Assembly (NCBI GenBank): GCA_963565915.1
Contig: OY751497.1
Coordinates: 1-64,000 of the forward strand
Direction of reading: 5' to 3'
Source: Entoloma clypeatum
Lineage: Eukaryota; Basidiomycota; Agaricomycetes; Agaricales; Entolomataceae
DNA: 64,000 nucleotides
Below the pieces are notes generated by a model that did no database searches, was not told the origin of the DNA, and saw only the letters and a program-made list of their open reading frames with translations. Below are positions 45,101 to 57,304 of the stretch, piece after piece (the first letter of the stretch is position 1; each line of letters starts with the position of its first letter). Position numbers and translations under genes: made by a program.

Positions 45101-46752
45101 TAACCCCTTTAAATTACTTATTATATAATATTAGATTATATTATTATTTTTGTGATGTTATTACAATATTGTCATTGATACTTTTAATTAATTTTTTATT
45201 TTTATATATTTTATTTTATTTATAAAATATTTAAGAAACTTTTTTTTACTAGTACATAGGACTAGTGTTTTATTAAAAACTAGTACTAGTCCTACGTCCT
45301 ACATCCTATATCCTATCAGAAACTAGTTGTAAATATAGTAATACTATTATTTAGAAGTAGTGTATATACGTAGTAATATAAAATTTATAAATTTTTATTT
45401 ATATCTACTCTGAATTAATATTTAAATTTAAAATCCATATATCATATAAATTAAATATGAAATAAAAACTATATGTATTTCTTCTTCATACTAATATTAT
45501 TAGTACTAGTTTTTTAATAACATTATATTTATAAATATTTTTTTTTTTATAAATAATTAAAAGAGAAGCTAATTTGTTCTATGTAAAAAGTTAATTTATT
45601 TAGAAATATTTATATTTATATATTTATTCTACTAAAAATTTAACTGATTTCTATCTATTTTAAGAATAAAATATTTTATTCTTAAAATTTTATAATAAAA
45701 TTTAAATAGAAAATATATAGGACTTAAATATATATTATTAATTAATAATAGCTCTTCTTAAAAATAAATTTATTTTTTGGATAAAATATTTATCATATAT
45801 TATATTTTATATTTTATATTTTATACATATAATAAATTAAATATAATAATAACGTCTAGAAAGTGAAACGAATGTATATCCTAGTTATTACAAATATGAT
45901 AAATAATTATTAATGAGGGTAATTCTAGTGAATTAAATTATATAAATTATATTTATATAATTATAAATAAATTATAATTTAACTTTACTTCAAATAAATA
46001 AATTAAAGTCAATTATCTATTAAATTTAATAATTAATAAAATTTCCTAATATTTCTAAAGAAAAACTACGTTACTACGTACAAAAGTAGTACTATAAAAA
46101 TATAATTAATATATACTAAATATACCTAAAAAAAAGTACGTTACTACGTACAAAAAATAGGAAAATATTTTCTATTATCTAGAAAGTATTATTTACTAGA
46201 AAATAGTAAATAAGAAGTACTCTAAATAATCAAATTTGTATGTAATTATTCAAAGCAGTAGAAGAACTTACTACGTAATATTATTAATCTTTAATCTTTA
46301 ATAAAATAAGTTAATAATTATTTTTAGATTTCTTTTTATAAATATTTTTTAGAATAATTAGGTAAATATTATTTTGTAATAACTACTTATAAAGATTAAT
46401 AATAATTTTACTTGGATCTAGACGTTATACTATTATGGAGTAGTTTTACTAATAGAAGATCTTCATCTAGAAATACTTTGTCTAGTACAACTTATTTAAA
46501 ATTTAACGTAAAACTAGTACTACTTTGTAGTAGAAAGATGATCTTTATTTAAAATTTAATTATATTTAAAAATACTTCTAGACGTAGACGAAGTCATAGT
46601 TCTACTTCTATAGAAGTACTTCTTCATAGTACTTGTACATAGTATTACTACTATTTGTACGTAGTACTAGTACTTATTCAAATGAAGAAAAGAAAATTAA
46701 AGGAAATTTTATTCTATAAACAAAAACAAAAACAAAAGTACATATAAAAATA
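45101..46752. other. Divergent spacer rnl/rps3
   Basis: 1.6 kb between oppositely transcribed rnl and rps3, so promoters for both are expected here. Repeats include CTAGTACTAGTCC (45245-45300), AAACTACGTTACTACGTACAAAA twice (46060-46085, 46132-46155) and CTTCTATAGAAGTACTTC (46605). No gene, and no C-rich motif except CCCC at 45104, which is at the rnl 5' end. Confidence 0.6.
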
Positions 46753-48651
46753 ATGCATTTATTTAATTCCAAAACCAATTACAACAATTTAATTATAAAT
46801 AAAAGTAAATATACACAAATAAAGATAGATAAAAAAATTATACCTTTATTTAGTAGTCCAGTTCAATTAAAACAAATAAATTTAAGACAAACAAATAAAT
46901 TTAATATTAGTATAATAAATCCTCACAAAAAACTAACTTATAAAATAATAAGTTTAAATGAAATTTTATCAATATTTTTAAGAGGAATTAATTTATATAA
47001 TTTAACTTTAGATAATTATTTAAAAAAAAGAAGCAATTCTACAAGTACTACTTTGAAGAAGAGTACGTATACTAAATTAAATTTAATTAGAGAATTAAAA
47101 TATGATGAATATAATAAATTAAATATAATTTATAATAATTATTTATATTTATTAAATAGATATTTACCTATACTAAAAATAAGATCTTTAATTTATAAAT
47201 TAGAATTATTTACTCCAAAAGAACTATTAAAATATAATTCTTTATATACATATACTTTCCGTTTAAGAAGTTTACATTTAAATAAAAAATTTGAATATTT
47301 AAGAATACAAAAATTTATTAATAAAACAGAAAAAAATATTAATATTAGAATGGTAAGTAAAATATTAGAAAAAGGTGATAAATTATTTTTAGATATGAAT
47401 TCTTTAATTAATAAAAAGAAAATTAGTATTAATAAATTTAAATTAAATAATTTGTTTTCACCAGTGAATAATTTTATTTTTAATATTATAAATAAAAAAT
47501 CTTTATTAGAAGAATTAAAAGTTAAAAAAGATAAAAAAAATAATTATGATAATTTATTAAGTTTAAACAACAAACAAATAAATTTAGATTTAAGTTTTAA
47601 CCAAATAAATAAAAATAATGAAATAAAAATAAGAAATACAAGAAAAACTATCTTAAATTATTTTAATTTTAGTAGTAACGGAGACAAAACTACATATTTA
47701 GAAGAATTATTATATTCATCTCCACTTGAAATAATGTATTATAATAAAAATACTTCGTATAATAATATAGAAAGTAAACCAATTATTAATCAATATTTAA
47801 AAGAAATGAGTAAATTTAATATGTTGAGAAAAGGTATTTTTATTTACTATAATAATTTAATTGGATTTAATTTTAATAGTAATACAAATAAATTAATTAA
47901 AAACATTTATAATTTATTAGCTTCTACCTTTAAATCTATGTATTGTTTAATTAGTAAACCTGTCTTTGTTATTACTCCGGATAAAATTACTATTCAATTA
48001 TTTTACTATTTATTTATTCCTAATTTACTTAAATTAAAACAAATTAATTTATATAAAAAAAATAAGAAATATAATTATATAAAATTAATTCAAAATATTA
48101 GAGAATTAAAAAAGAAACACAAAAGATTTAAAAAACAAATTAGCAGATTCAGAAGATTTAAAAAAAATAAAATTAATTTCTTAAATTTAAGTAATAATAC
48201 TTTAACTAAAAATTTCTCTAATAAATTTAATATTTTATGTAATATTTTAAGTAATTTATTTAAAAAACCTGTGGAATTAAATTTAATTAGGTTACATTAC
48301 CCTTATTTAGATAGTAATATTTTAGTTAACTTATTAGGTATTATGATTAATAAAATTAAACTAAGAATTCTTATTAGAAAACTTTTTGAAAATACTGTAA
48401 TTAAAAACTTAAATTCTGTTAATTTAAATAGAAATAATAATATTATTCCAGCTTTCTTAACTGGTATTAATATTAAAATTGCAGGTAGATTATTGACACA
48501 AAGAGTTATACCTAGAAAAACAGTTAAAATTATTATTAGAGGAGCTTCAGCTAGAAGTAAAGTAAATTTCTTAGATGTAGCTAGATATTCTAATAAAAAT
48601 AGAAGAGGTGCTTTTAGTATTACAGTAAAATCAGGACAAAATTTTTTTTAA
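46753..48651 (+). CDS. rps3: Ribosomal protein S3
   Basis: 632 residues, Lys/Asn/Ile-rich and very AT-driven. Small-subunit protein encoded as a free-standing gene, not inside the rnl intron. The C-terminal domain is diagnostic: IAGRLLTQRVIPRKTVKI and IIRGASARSKVNFLDVARY, ending SGQNFF (about 570-632). The middle is long and poorly conserved. Two places contain dispersed repeats (47044-47072 and 47751-47760, encoding TSY-type residues). Leader AAACAAAAACAAAAACAAAA. C-rich 3' element 215 nt beyond. Confidence 0.95.
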   Translation: MHLFNSKTNYNNLIINKSKYTQIKIDKKIIPLFSSPVQLKQINLRQTNKFNISIINPHKKLTYKIISLNEILSIFLRGINLYNLTLDNYLKKRSNSTSTTLKKSTYTKLNLIRELKYDEYNKLNIIYNNYLYLLNRYLPILKIRSLIYKLELFTPKELLKYNSLYTYTFRLRSLHLNKKFEYLRIQKFINKTEKNINIRMVSKILEKGDKLFLDMNSLINKKKISINKFKLNNLFSPVNNFIFNIINKKSLLEELKVKKDKKNNYDNLLSLNNKQINLDLSFNQINKNNEIKIRNTRKTILNYFNFSSNGDKTTYLEELLYSSPLEIMYYNKNTSYNNIESKPIINQYLKEMSKFNMLRKGIFIYYNNLIGFNFNSNTNKLIKNIYNLLASTFKSMYCLISKPVFVITPDKITIQLFYYLFIPNLLKLKQINLYKKNKKYNYIKLIQNIRELKKKHKRFKKQISRFRRFKKNKINFLNLSNNTLTKNFSNKFNILCNILSNLFKKPVELNLIRLHYPYLDSNILVNLLGIMINKIKLRILIRKLFENTVIKNLNSVNLNRNNNIIPAFLTGINIKIAGRLLTQRVIPRKTVKIIIRGASARSKVNFLDVARYSNKNRRGAFSITVKSGQNFF

Positions 48652-48865
48652 ATAAATTTATACGTATTTCTACTACTTCGTAGAAGTAGTACTCTCTACG
48701 TAATTGTAGTACTACTTGTAGAACTACTTTTAATTTATAATAGATACTTATTTTTAATGGTTTATTTTTAATTCTTTATTATAAATTTTCTAATAAAATA
48801 TTAATATTATATAAATATAAATATAAAAATAAATATAAATATATAAATATAAAATATATATATAA

Positions 48866-48869
48866 CCCC
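48866..48869 (+). terminator. C-rich 3' element of rps3
   Basis: Sense ATATATAACCCCTTCTC, 215 nt past the rps3 stop. Confidence 0.45.
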
Positions 48870-50567
48870 TTCTCTACTATTAGTAGAACAACGTCTATTT
48901 TTATGTAGAAATAGTATTTCGTCTAGTTCTAGTAGAAGTTTTTTATAATTTAAAACTACGTCTACTAATATCAATAATAATTACTCTTTTACTACTAAAG
49001 AAAAAGAAGGATAAATAAAACATATTGCTTAGGTGACTCAACATTAATTAGTAAACATTTATTAAAATACAACTTATAAATATAATAGAATTAAAATAGT
49101 AATATTATATAAATTTATTAATATAAAATATTTATTATTAAAAGAGAGTTAAGATATCTAATACTGTGATTTTTAATAAATAAATTAAAAACATTTATTT
49201 AAGAAGAAAATTGAGTTAAGGTTCTAGGGGAATATTGGGTATATATTAAAACAGAAATAATTTTGTGGTCAAATTAGAAAGAAAATTTTAACTTTTAAAT
49301 ATATAACTATAAATTATAATTTATATTTTATATATTATATTTTATATATTATATTTTATATATTTATATAATAAAATAAATAATATCTAACACTTAAGTA
49401 TGTTAAATTTTCTAATAAAACGTAGTATTACAAATACTTCTTATCATTTTAAAAGAAAAATAAGTAGTAAGAAGTACTACAAGTACTACTACAAAAAACT
49501 ACGTAGTACTAACAAAACTACGTAGTACGTATAGAAATAAGTATTTATTTATAAATAAAGGTAATTAAAACTATAAAACCTATACTCCAACTTATTAATA
49601 TTTATAATAAATTCAGTAAAACCAGATACTATGTACTTATAATTTTAAATCTTAGTACTTAGTTATAACTTATTAAATAATTTATATTTTATTAATAATT
49701 ATAATAATATATTTTTATTAGACGAAGTTTTTAATGGTTTATTTTTACAAAATTAGTTCTATAGATAAATTCTAACTCTTTAAATTAAATAATTTTTTAA
49801 TAAATAATAAGTATAATTAATTTATACTTTATTAGAAGTGATTATTTCTTTTAATATTAAATTAACTTCTTCTACTAGTAATATCTACTTTCTTGAAATA
49901 GAACACTTCTTAAAACAAAAAACAAAAAACAAAAATATTTTTATTCTTTATTCTTTATTCATTATTCTTATTCTTATTCTTTATTCTTTAAATGAAAAAG
50001 TTGATTGGTTTGGTGATAGATAGGATTAAAAATAATTATTTAGTATATTTAATGATACAATAACTTTAAATAAAATATTTATACGTAGTATTTAAGTTAT
50101 AGAAAAAATTTAATATTTATATTATTAATTTAAGTAATATTATTTAATAAATTAACTTAAATAATAATAATTTTAATAATTAAAAGAAAATTTTATAAAA
50201 TAAATACTAATAGTATTTCTTTAGTAGTATTGCGTGTATGTACAAACTTTTATTTTATTTATAAATATAAAGTAGTACTACATAGAAAATAGAAAGAAGT
50301 GAAGTATAGGTAGAAAATTATGGATATAAAATAAATATTTTATATTTATATTTATTATTCATATTATCCCCCTATAATTAAATATTTAAATTTATTTTAT
50401 TAGAAATAAGTATTTATTTATATTTTTATATAAAATACAAATATGAAGTCTGTCCTATCTTAAAAAACAATTTAATGTATAGAAATAAGTATTTATTTGT
50501 TTTATTTAGTACATATTTCTAGACGTAGACGTAGACGTATAGAAGAAGTAGAGGAAGAGGTATATGC

Positions 50568-50627
50568 AGAGGTAGATGTAGAGGTAGATGTAGAGGTAGA
50601 TGTAGAGGTAGATGTAGAGGTAGACGT
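50568..50627 (+). repeat. 12-bp tandem repeat AGAGGTAGATGT
   Basis: Five perfect copies of AGAGGTAGATGT. A shorter run of the same unit occurs near 28845-28880 after nad3. Confidence 0.9.
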
Positions 50628-50756
50628 AGTCAAAGTATTATTACTACTTCCAACTTAACTATTTCCAACGTGGAGAGTTCTATCAGGAAGAACCTATTAA
50701 CTAATAGAATAAAATAATTAAAAAGATTATATAAGGACATTTATATATTATTATTT

Positions 50757-50829
50757 GCTGAAATAGTTTAAAAGGTTAAAACATACCATTCATGACGGTA
50801 AAAAAAAGGTTCAATTCCTTTTTTCGGCT
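50757..50829 (+). tRNA. trnM: tRNA-Met (CAU), copy 2
   Basis: The acceptor GCTGAAA pairs with TTTCGGC. The anticodon loop TTCATGA gives CAT. Confidence 0.88.
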
Positions 50830-52546
50830 TTTCTTAATTTATTCAATTCTTTATTTATGATTAATAGTAGTACTAATACTTTTTACTTTATTTTAAGTGG
50901 TAGTACTTTCTAATTCTTCTAGTTTTACTTGTAATCACTAAAACATCATTAGAAAAATACAAATTAAATAATTAATACCAATATTGTAAATTAAACTTAT
51001 TTATTTAAGATTTAATTTTAAGGTAATTAAAAAAAGTTGTGAAAATATATTCACATTTATATTAGAAAATATGAAAGCATATATTTTCTATTTGTTTTTT
51101 TTAGTAGTACAACGTAAAACTTGTACTACGTAGAACTTGTACTACGTAGAACTTGTAGAACGTAGTACATGTTGAACTTGTAGAAGTATTAAAAGAAGTA
51201 GTATTTTTAAAAGTACTACAAGTTTTTGTTGTATTTGTATAACTATATCTTGAACTAGTTCGTTATACTAGTACTACGTACTAGTAACTACGAAGTAGAA
51301 GTTTTATTAATAAAGAAATATATAATATTTAATAATGAATTTTTTATTAATCATTATTCATTATTGTAAGAAATATTAAATAAAACCTTAATTTATCTTA
51401 TGGTAAACACAAAAACTTTTTATAAAAATTATAATTTTTATAAAAAGTTCGTATAATAATTGCTTAAATTGCTTCAATAAAATATTTAATAAAATTTATC
51501 TAGGTATAAACAAAGCTTGGAATACACAAAATTTACCTAATAATAATTTAAAACTACGTCTACGAATCTCTTTCATTAGAATATTAAGAAAAGAAAATAA
51601 AGTGGGTAAAGTGTATTAACTTTATTAAATAAAATTTATTAATATATTTATATATTATAATTTTGTATCTTTATAATTTGATTAAATTTAAAATCTCATA
51701 TTATATTTACTTATTATAAAATTAAATACAATTTTTATTTCATTTTTTTCTGTAGATCAAATTACCCTTATAAATAGATTATTCTCATTAATTAGTAAAG
51801 CATTATTTTTTATTAATTCAAGTTGTTAAATTGTTCTACATTTGGTACAGTTTTAGGTTTAATGATAGCAACATTTTCTAGAAGAAAGTAGAAGTACTAT
51901 TAGTTATACGTACGTAGTTCTAGTACTAGAAAAAATAAAGAATAATATTTTTATTCTAACAAATAAAAAGTACTACAATTAAAAACTACGTATTACGTCC
52001 AAATTTGATTTAACTGAAAACACTAATTTATTTGGTTTCTTTTTGAATGTTATATTCCTAAAATTAATAAACCAATGTAACCTTTTTTTTTACAGGTAAA
52101 ACAAATTATCCTTATGCTAATTGGAATGGTATATATTTTACTGAAGAATTAAAAGCTTTACTAAAATTTGGTTATAATTTAAAATTAATTAGAGGTTATG
52201 AATTTAGTAAAATAGATCTAATTATTAAATAGGTTAAACATTGTATAAACAAAAATTTGTAGTAGTTGAAGAACGTAGTTTTTTAATACAAAGAATATTA
52301 TAAAATACATATAATTCAATTATATGGAATCTTAGGCAGAAAATTTCGTTTACTTCATAGGATTTCTACTACTCTCTTAGTAATATTATTATTACAACTA
52401 AACGAACTACTTCTTCTACTACTTGTTCTTCTTGTAATTTTGGTTTGTTTATTTTTATTTGAGATTAAAATTTAAATAAATTTTTATATAATTAAATGTC
52501 TTCTACTTCTAGATGAAGTAGAAGAAGTAATACTAGTACTTTTGTT
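50830..52546. other. Convergent spacer trnM/trnY with dpo piece
   Basis: Tandem GTAGAACTTGTACTAC units (51105-51180) and ACGT repeats. Then a patch with frames resembling protein debris (minus-strand NNALLINENN at about 51770-51820, similar in kind to NNALLVNEANL near 32340-32395), followed by the dpo fragment at 52071. Confidence 0.55.
52071..52232 (+). pseudogene. dpo: Plasmid DNA polymerase fragment, palm region
   Basis: A 53-codon frame without ATG. Its YPYANWNGIYFTEELKALLK...GYEFSKIDL pattern matches the conserved stretch of plasmid family B polymerases between palm motifs A and B. Opposite strand and 47 kb away from the N-terminal remnant. The polymerase catalytic motifs themselves are missing. 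Confidence 0.75.
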
Positions 52547-52630
52547 TGAGCAGTAAAGGAATCGAACCTTTTACGGCAATTAACCAATTCTTTTACAGAG
52601 AACCACCATTACCAATCGGATCACCTGCCC
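52547..52630 (-). tRNA. trnY: tRNA-Tyr (GUA)
   Basis: Class II shape with an extra arm. The anticodon loop CTGTAAA gives GTA. The acceptor GGGCAGG pairs with ACTGCTC except at the last position. Confidence 0.88.
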
Positions 52631-53941
52631 TTAATTAAATAAAAATGTAGAATAGTATATTTATTAATTTAATTATTTAAATATATTATATAATAATACT
52701 ACTAGACGTAGTTCTTCTCTTCTTCTTAAAAAAAATTACCTTAGCTAAAATATAACAAACACTACGTAAAAACTTACCTTTATAATTAAATATAGATATG
52801 TTTTATATATTAATATAAAAAATAAATAAGGGGTTTATTAAATATTAATTTAATAATCCCTTATTAAAAAAATTGTTATTTTTTGTTTTTGTTTTTGTTT
52901 TTTGTTTTTTGTTTAGTAAGTAATACTAGTGTTTGTTATTTTGTTTATATTATTTATTTTTATTTTGTTTTTGTACGTAGTAACGTACTTTTGTTTTTGT
53001 TTTTATTTTTTGTTTTTGTTTTTGTCTAGTTTTAGTATTACTTCTTCTATATTTCAGATATGGTAGTACTAGACAAAATACGTACTTTACTTTATACTAC
53101 TAATAAAATTTTTCTAGTTTGAAGTAATTTTCTTCAAAATTTTACGTTGTATTTCTTGTATTACAAGTAGTACTTGTAGTTTTTGTTTTTTTACTTTTTT
53201 TTAATTATTTTGTTTTTGTTTTTTTTATTTGTTTAGTAGTATTTGTTTTTGTTTATACGTACTTTTTTGTTTTAAGTAATTATTATTATTTTAAACTATT
53301 AACTAGTTTATTCTTTTTTTTAATATTATTTTTTTATAAATAGTTTTTGTTTTTCTTTATACGAAATCTACAAGTACTACATAGTACTTGTAGTATTCAT
53401 TAATTATTCTTTTTTTTTAGTAGTTTTTTGTACGTACTTTTGTTTTTTTGTTAGTACTTGTAGTAGTTTTTATTAAAAATAATTAAATTATATTTTTATA
53501 CGTACTTTTATTAGTACAACGTAGTTTTTTACGTTGTACGTAGTACTAATGTTTTTTGTTAGTACTTGTAGTACTAATGTTTTTTGTTTTTGTTTTTTGT
53601 TTTATTATATAATATTAATATATAATTTTCTTCTTTACTTTTAATTTAAATTTATACTAGTTTAATTTTTTGTACGTTTTTGTATGTACAATTTATTTTT
53701 TTAGAATTTTATAGTAGTATTTTTTGTACGTATTTTGTTTTTTATTTATTTTTATACGTACTTTTTACAAATAAATATAAAATATTTTTCTATAAGTAGT
53801 TTTTCTTTAATTTAAACTAATACTAGTTTAAAATTTATATTAGTTTTTGTTTTTATTTTGATAATTAAGAATATTATTATAATAATATCATATTATTTAA
53901 TATTATATAATAATTAATTAATTATTTTTTATTTACAAATA
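52631..53941. repeat. T-rich low-complexity spacer trnY/atp9
   Basis: From about 52870 to 53860 the plus strand is almost wholly T with TTTTTG runs and ACGT or GTACTTGTAG repeats. In the minus sense this is AAAAACAAAAA. No gene seen. Confidence 0.7.
52825..52865 (-). terminator. Hairpin with C-rich tract, atp9 side
   Basis: A 41-nt near-perfect palindrome: AATAAGGG, then TTTATTAAAT/ATTTAATAA, then CCCTTATT. In the minus sense it carries AAACCCCTTATT, 1.1 kb beyond atp9. Candidate 3' end for that unit, or a general hairpin. Confidence 0.4.
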
Positions 53942-54535
<594 letters not shown>

Positions 54536-54608
54536 CTGAGTTGACCAGATTCGAACTAGTATAAACCATTACCAAAAAATGGTGTTTTTCCAATTAAACT
54601 ACAACTCA
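54536..54608 (-). tRNA. trnQ: tRNA-Gln (UUG)
   Basis: The acceptor TGAGTTG/CAACTCA is perfect. The anticodon stem CCATT/AATGG encloses TTTTGGT, anticodon TTG. Confidence 0.93.
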
Positions 54609-54673
54609 AGAAAAAAATACTAGTTTTAACTTAAATAATTTTTTTAATTTATATTTATAATAATTTTAATTTT

Positions 54674-54755
54674 AGGAATAAAGGTGATTTGAACACCTAA
54701 GGGCGTTAACCCGAACAATTAGCAATTGTCTTATCTTACCAATGAAAATTATTCC
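54674..54755 (-). tRNA. trnS: tRNA-Ser (GCU)
   Basis: Class II with a long variable arm. The anticodon loop TTGCTAA gives GCT, reading AGY. The acceptor GGAATAA/TTATTCC is perfect. Confidence 0.9.
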
Positions 54756-55417
54756 CTCTTTAGAATAAATTTAATTTATTACTTCTTTTCAAGTTAGTAG
54801 AAGTACTTCTACTACTTTCTATTTAATAAGTAGAAATCTACGTACAACGTAACACTAGTACGTAGAAATTATATTATAATAATATTTATATTAAAATATA
54901 AAATAAATTAAATTTATACTACTTTTAATGTTTAAGATAAATTTAAAATAAATTTTCTTATTATATTTAATTACTATGTTTCTTCTTTTCGTAGACGTCT
55001 TCATATACGTAGTATTTGTTGTAATACAAATATTACTTTTCTCTACGTACTTGAACTACTAGTAACTACGTAAAACATAGTTACTAGATGTTCAAGTATT
55101 TATTAGTACTAAATAAAAAATTCTATTTTATTTTATCTACTTATTTTAAAATAGAAGTATATTTATTAATTTTTACTTTCTAGATTATTTTCTAGTAAAT
55201 AGTAATTTCTATTTTTATTTACATTAATACTTCTACAAGTACAACCAAAATTACAAGTTATTTTTCGTCTAATTGTAAAGAATTACTACTACTATTTATG
55301 ATTAATTTCTAGTTCCAAATAAAATTATTTCTTTTCTTATATTTTAAATAATATATTTTATATTTATTTTATATTATTTTATTTATTATATTTATTTTCA
55401 AATAATAAGATAAATTA
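54756..55417. repeat. Spacer trnS/trnR
   Basis: CTAGTAACTACG and related inverted repeats around 55050-55100, otherwise AT-rich. No gene. Confidence 0.6.
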
Positions 55418-55490
55418 TATTCTCTTTTGGAGTTGAACCAAAATTAACACTTTAGAAGAATGCAGTTCTAACCGATTGAACTAAGAGAAC
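55418..55490 (-). tRNA. trnR: tRNA-Arg (UCU)
   Basis: The acceptor GTTCTCT pairs with AGAGAAT. The anticodon loop CTTCTAA gives TCT, reading AGR. Confidence 0.9.
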
Positions 55491-55625
55491 TAAATATAAT
55501 ATTTAATTTAATTAATTTTAATTAAATTAATATTACTTAAAAACTACGTATAGAAATATTAATAAAGTTAAGTAAATTATATAAAATAATTTAACCTTAT
55601 TAATAAAAATATTACGTAAAACGTA

Positions 55626-55698
55626 GAGTTAAGAAGGAATTGAACCTTAATTTATTAGACTTTGCAGGTCTACTACAGAACCATCTGTAAACTTAACC
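55626..55698 (-). tRNA. trnC: tRNA-Cys (GCA)
   Basis: The anticodon stem TAGAC/GTCTA encloses CTGCAAA, anticodon GCA. The acceptor GGTTAAG pairs with CTTAACT. Confidence 0.9.
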
Positions 55699-56744
55699 CT
55701 TAATTTATTAAATAATAAATAAAATTTATTGTAGTACTTCTACTTAATAGTAGAAATATTTTAAATTAAATATTAAAAATAAATATTTTATTATTTATTA
55801 AATAATAAAATACTCATAAAATATAAAAAATAGATATACTAGTTACTTTCTTCTACTATATCTAATATTTTTACTCTCAACGTTTAATTACTTTCTACTA
55901 CTTATTCTTTTAAATATAAATTTATTAATAAATTTTAATAATTACGTAACTATTTTATTTAAATAATTAAAAATTATTTTATTTATTTATAAAATTACTA
56001 CTACTTTTAAATTAAATATTAAAACAAAAATATTTTATATATAATTAAATATAAAATTCTACGTACTAACTACTTACATTGGAACTATAAAGTTGTAGAA
56101 CTTCGTCTAGTTCTAGTAAAAGTAATTAAACTATAACTTAGAAGAATAAATACTTCTTCGTCTTCAAAGAAGAAATACTTTAATTTTAATTTACTTTTTT
56201 ATCTAGAAAGTAGAATTATTTAGAAGTGTAAGTTAAAATGTTACTAGTTATTCTACTTTGAAGTAGAAATTAATAAGTAATAACATTTTAACTAAATAAA
56301 AGTAGTAAAAAGTTTTGTAAAATAAAAAATTACTTACTACTTTATTTAAATAAAGTAGTAAGTATTATTAGACAAAGTTCTACAACTTCAAATAAATAGA
56401 AAAAGACTAAAATATTAAAAGAAGAAAATTATTTACTTAAATATTAAAATTTTAGTATAAAATATATTATTAATTAATTTGTATATATAATAAATTACTT
56501 CTATTAATACTATTTGTAATAGTAGTTCTACGTTCTAGTACTTGTTGTATATGTACTTGTAGTACTAGTATTTGTGTGTACTACTATAAGTAGTAGAAGA
56601 ACTTGTACTTGTAGATATACTTCAACTATTAAATATGAAAAGAAATATTTCTTTTCATATTTAATAGAACTTATGAATAATTACTTTGTTTTCTAAAATT
56701 AACATAATTTCTTAATTAATAATTAATTATTTTTATTAATTAAG
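55699..56744. repeat. Divergent spacer trnC/atp8
   Basis: Separates a minus block from a plus block. It contains ACGT and TAAGTAGTA repeats and a 42-nt perfect palindrome at 56626-56667. No gene and no C-rich 3' motif. Confidence 0.6.
56626..56667. repeat. 42-nt perfect loopless palindrome
   Basis: Centred between 56646 and 56647, with arms around TTAAATATGAAAAGAAAT. It lies in the divergent gap, about 200 nt upstream of atp8. Confidence 0.9.
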
Positions 56745-56870
56745 ATACCCTCAATATCTCATTTATATTATAATTTAAAATAAAATTATAAAAGCTTTAT
56801 TAATATTAAGCAGAGATAGTTCTTTTTAATTACTAAAATATTAGAGCCAAATAAAAATAATATAATCATC
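56745..56870 (+). promoter_or_regulatory. atp8 leader, related to intron endonuclease leader
   Basis: Shares ATACCCTCAATATCTCAT (18 nt) and GCAGAGATAGTTCTTTTT (18 nt), then an A(G/A)CCAAATA block, in the same order with the minus-strand 5' part of the rnl intron (41345-41490). In both, about 21 nt follow before the ATG. TATCTC can pair with GAGATA, and AGTTCT with AGAACC/AGAGCC (a base change keeps a G-U). Function inferred only. Confidence 0.7.
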
Positions 56871-57029
56871 ATGCCTCAATTAATACCATTTTTTTTCTTT
56901 AATCAAATATTATTTACATTTATTATTTTATTTTCTATAATTTTTGTATTTTCTAAATATATTTTACCTTTATTTACATTTCAACAAGTTATTAGAACAT
57001 ATATTACTAAATTAAGTAAAAAAAATTAA
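56871..57029 (+). CDS. atp8: ATP synthase F0 subunit 8
   Basis: 52 residues, starting MPQLIPFFF, with one transmembrane helix (about 10-28) and a basic C terminus ending SKKN. Small stator subunit of ATP synthase. Length and N-terminal MPQL signature match the fungal family. Alone in its transcription unit except for downstream tRNAs. Its leader is discussed separately. C-rich 3' element at 57122. Confidence 0.95.
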   Translation: MPQLIPFFFFNQILFTFIILFSIIFVFSKYILPLFTFQQVIRTYITKLSKKN

Positions 57030-57121
57030 TTTATTTTAAAGATAAATCTTCTTATTTTTATAGAAATACTTATTAAAATAAATCTATATATATTTAAAAT
57101 AGTTTATATATGTATGCTAAT

Positions 57122-57126
57122 CCCCC
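57122..57126 (+). terminator. C-rich 3' element of atp8
   Basis: Sense CTAATCCCCCACCC, 93 nt past the atp8 stop. Confidence 0.45.
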
Positions 57127-57304
57127 ACCCTACTTAAATTTAAATTAAAAAATAGTTATTCTACTATAGAAGTAATACTTCTTACTACTTATTACTAGTT
57201 TTCAGAAATAGTTCTTGTACTTCGTACTTCTTCTTGTAGAACTTCGTCTAGTTATTGTAAAACTATAAAAATTAAAATTTAAATAATTTAAAATAAAAAT
57301 AAAA

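Larger units (their letters stand above)
48652..50756. repeat. Spacer rps3/trnM
   Basis: It contains ACGT and TAGAAGTAGTAC repeats, a possible structured locus (49137-49297), a 61-codon repeat-built frame (49838-50023, not called) and a 12-bp tandem repeat (50568-50627). Confidence 0.6.

Noticed and set aside
49838..50023. 61-codon plus-strand ORF with hydrophobic middle
   Set aside because: Mostly AAAACAAAAA and TTCTTTATTC repeats translated. A C-rich motif at 50368 is the only hint of a unit here.
50568..50627. Regular 12-bp units resembling a CRISPR-like array
   Set aside because: Units are directly contiguous with no spacers; a simple tandem repeat in mitochondrial DNA.
51846..51898. 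Short frame FGTVLGLMIATFSRR resembling the Atp9 loop region
   Set aside because: Only about 16 residues, with weak similarity and no flanking match; may be chance.
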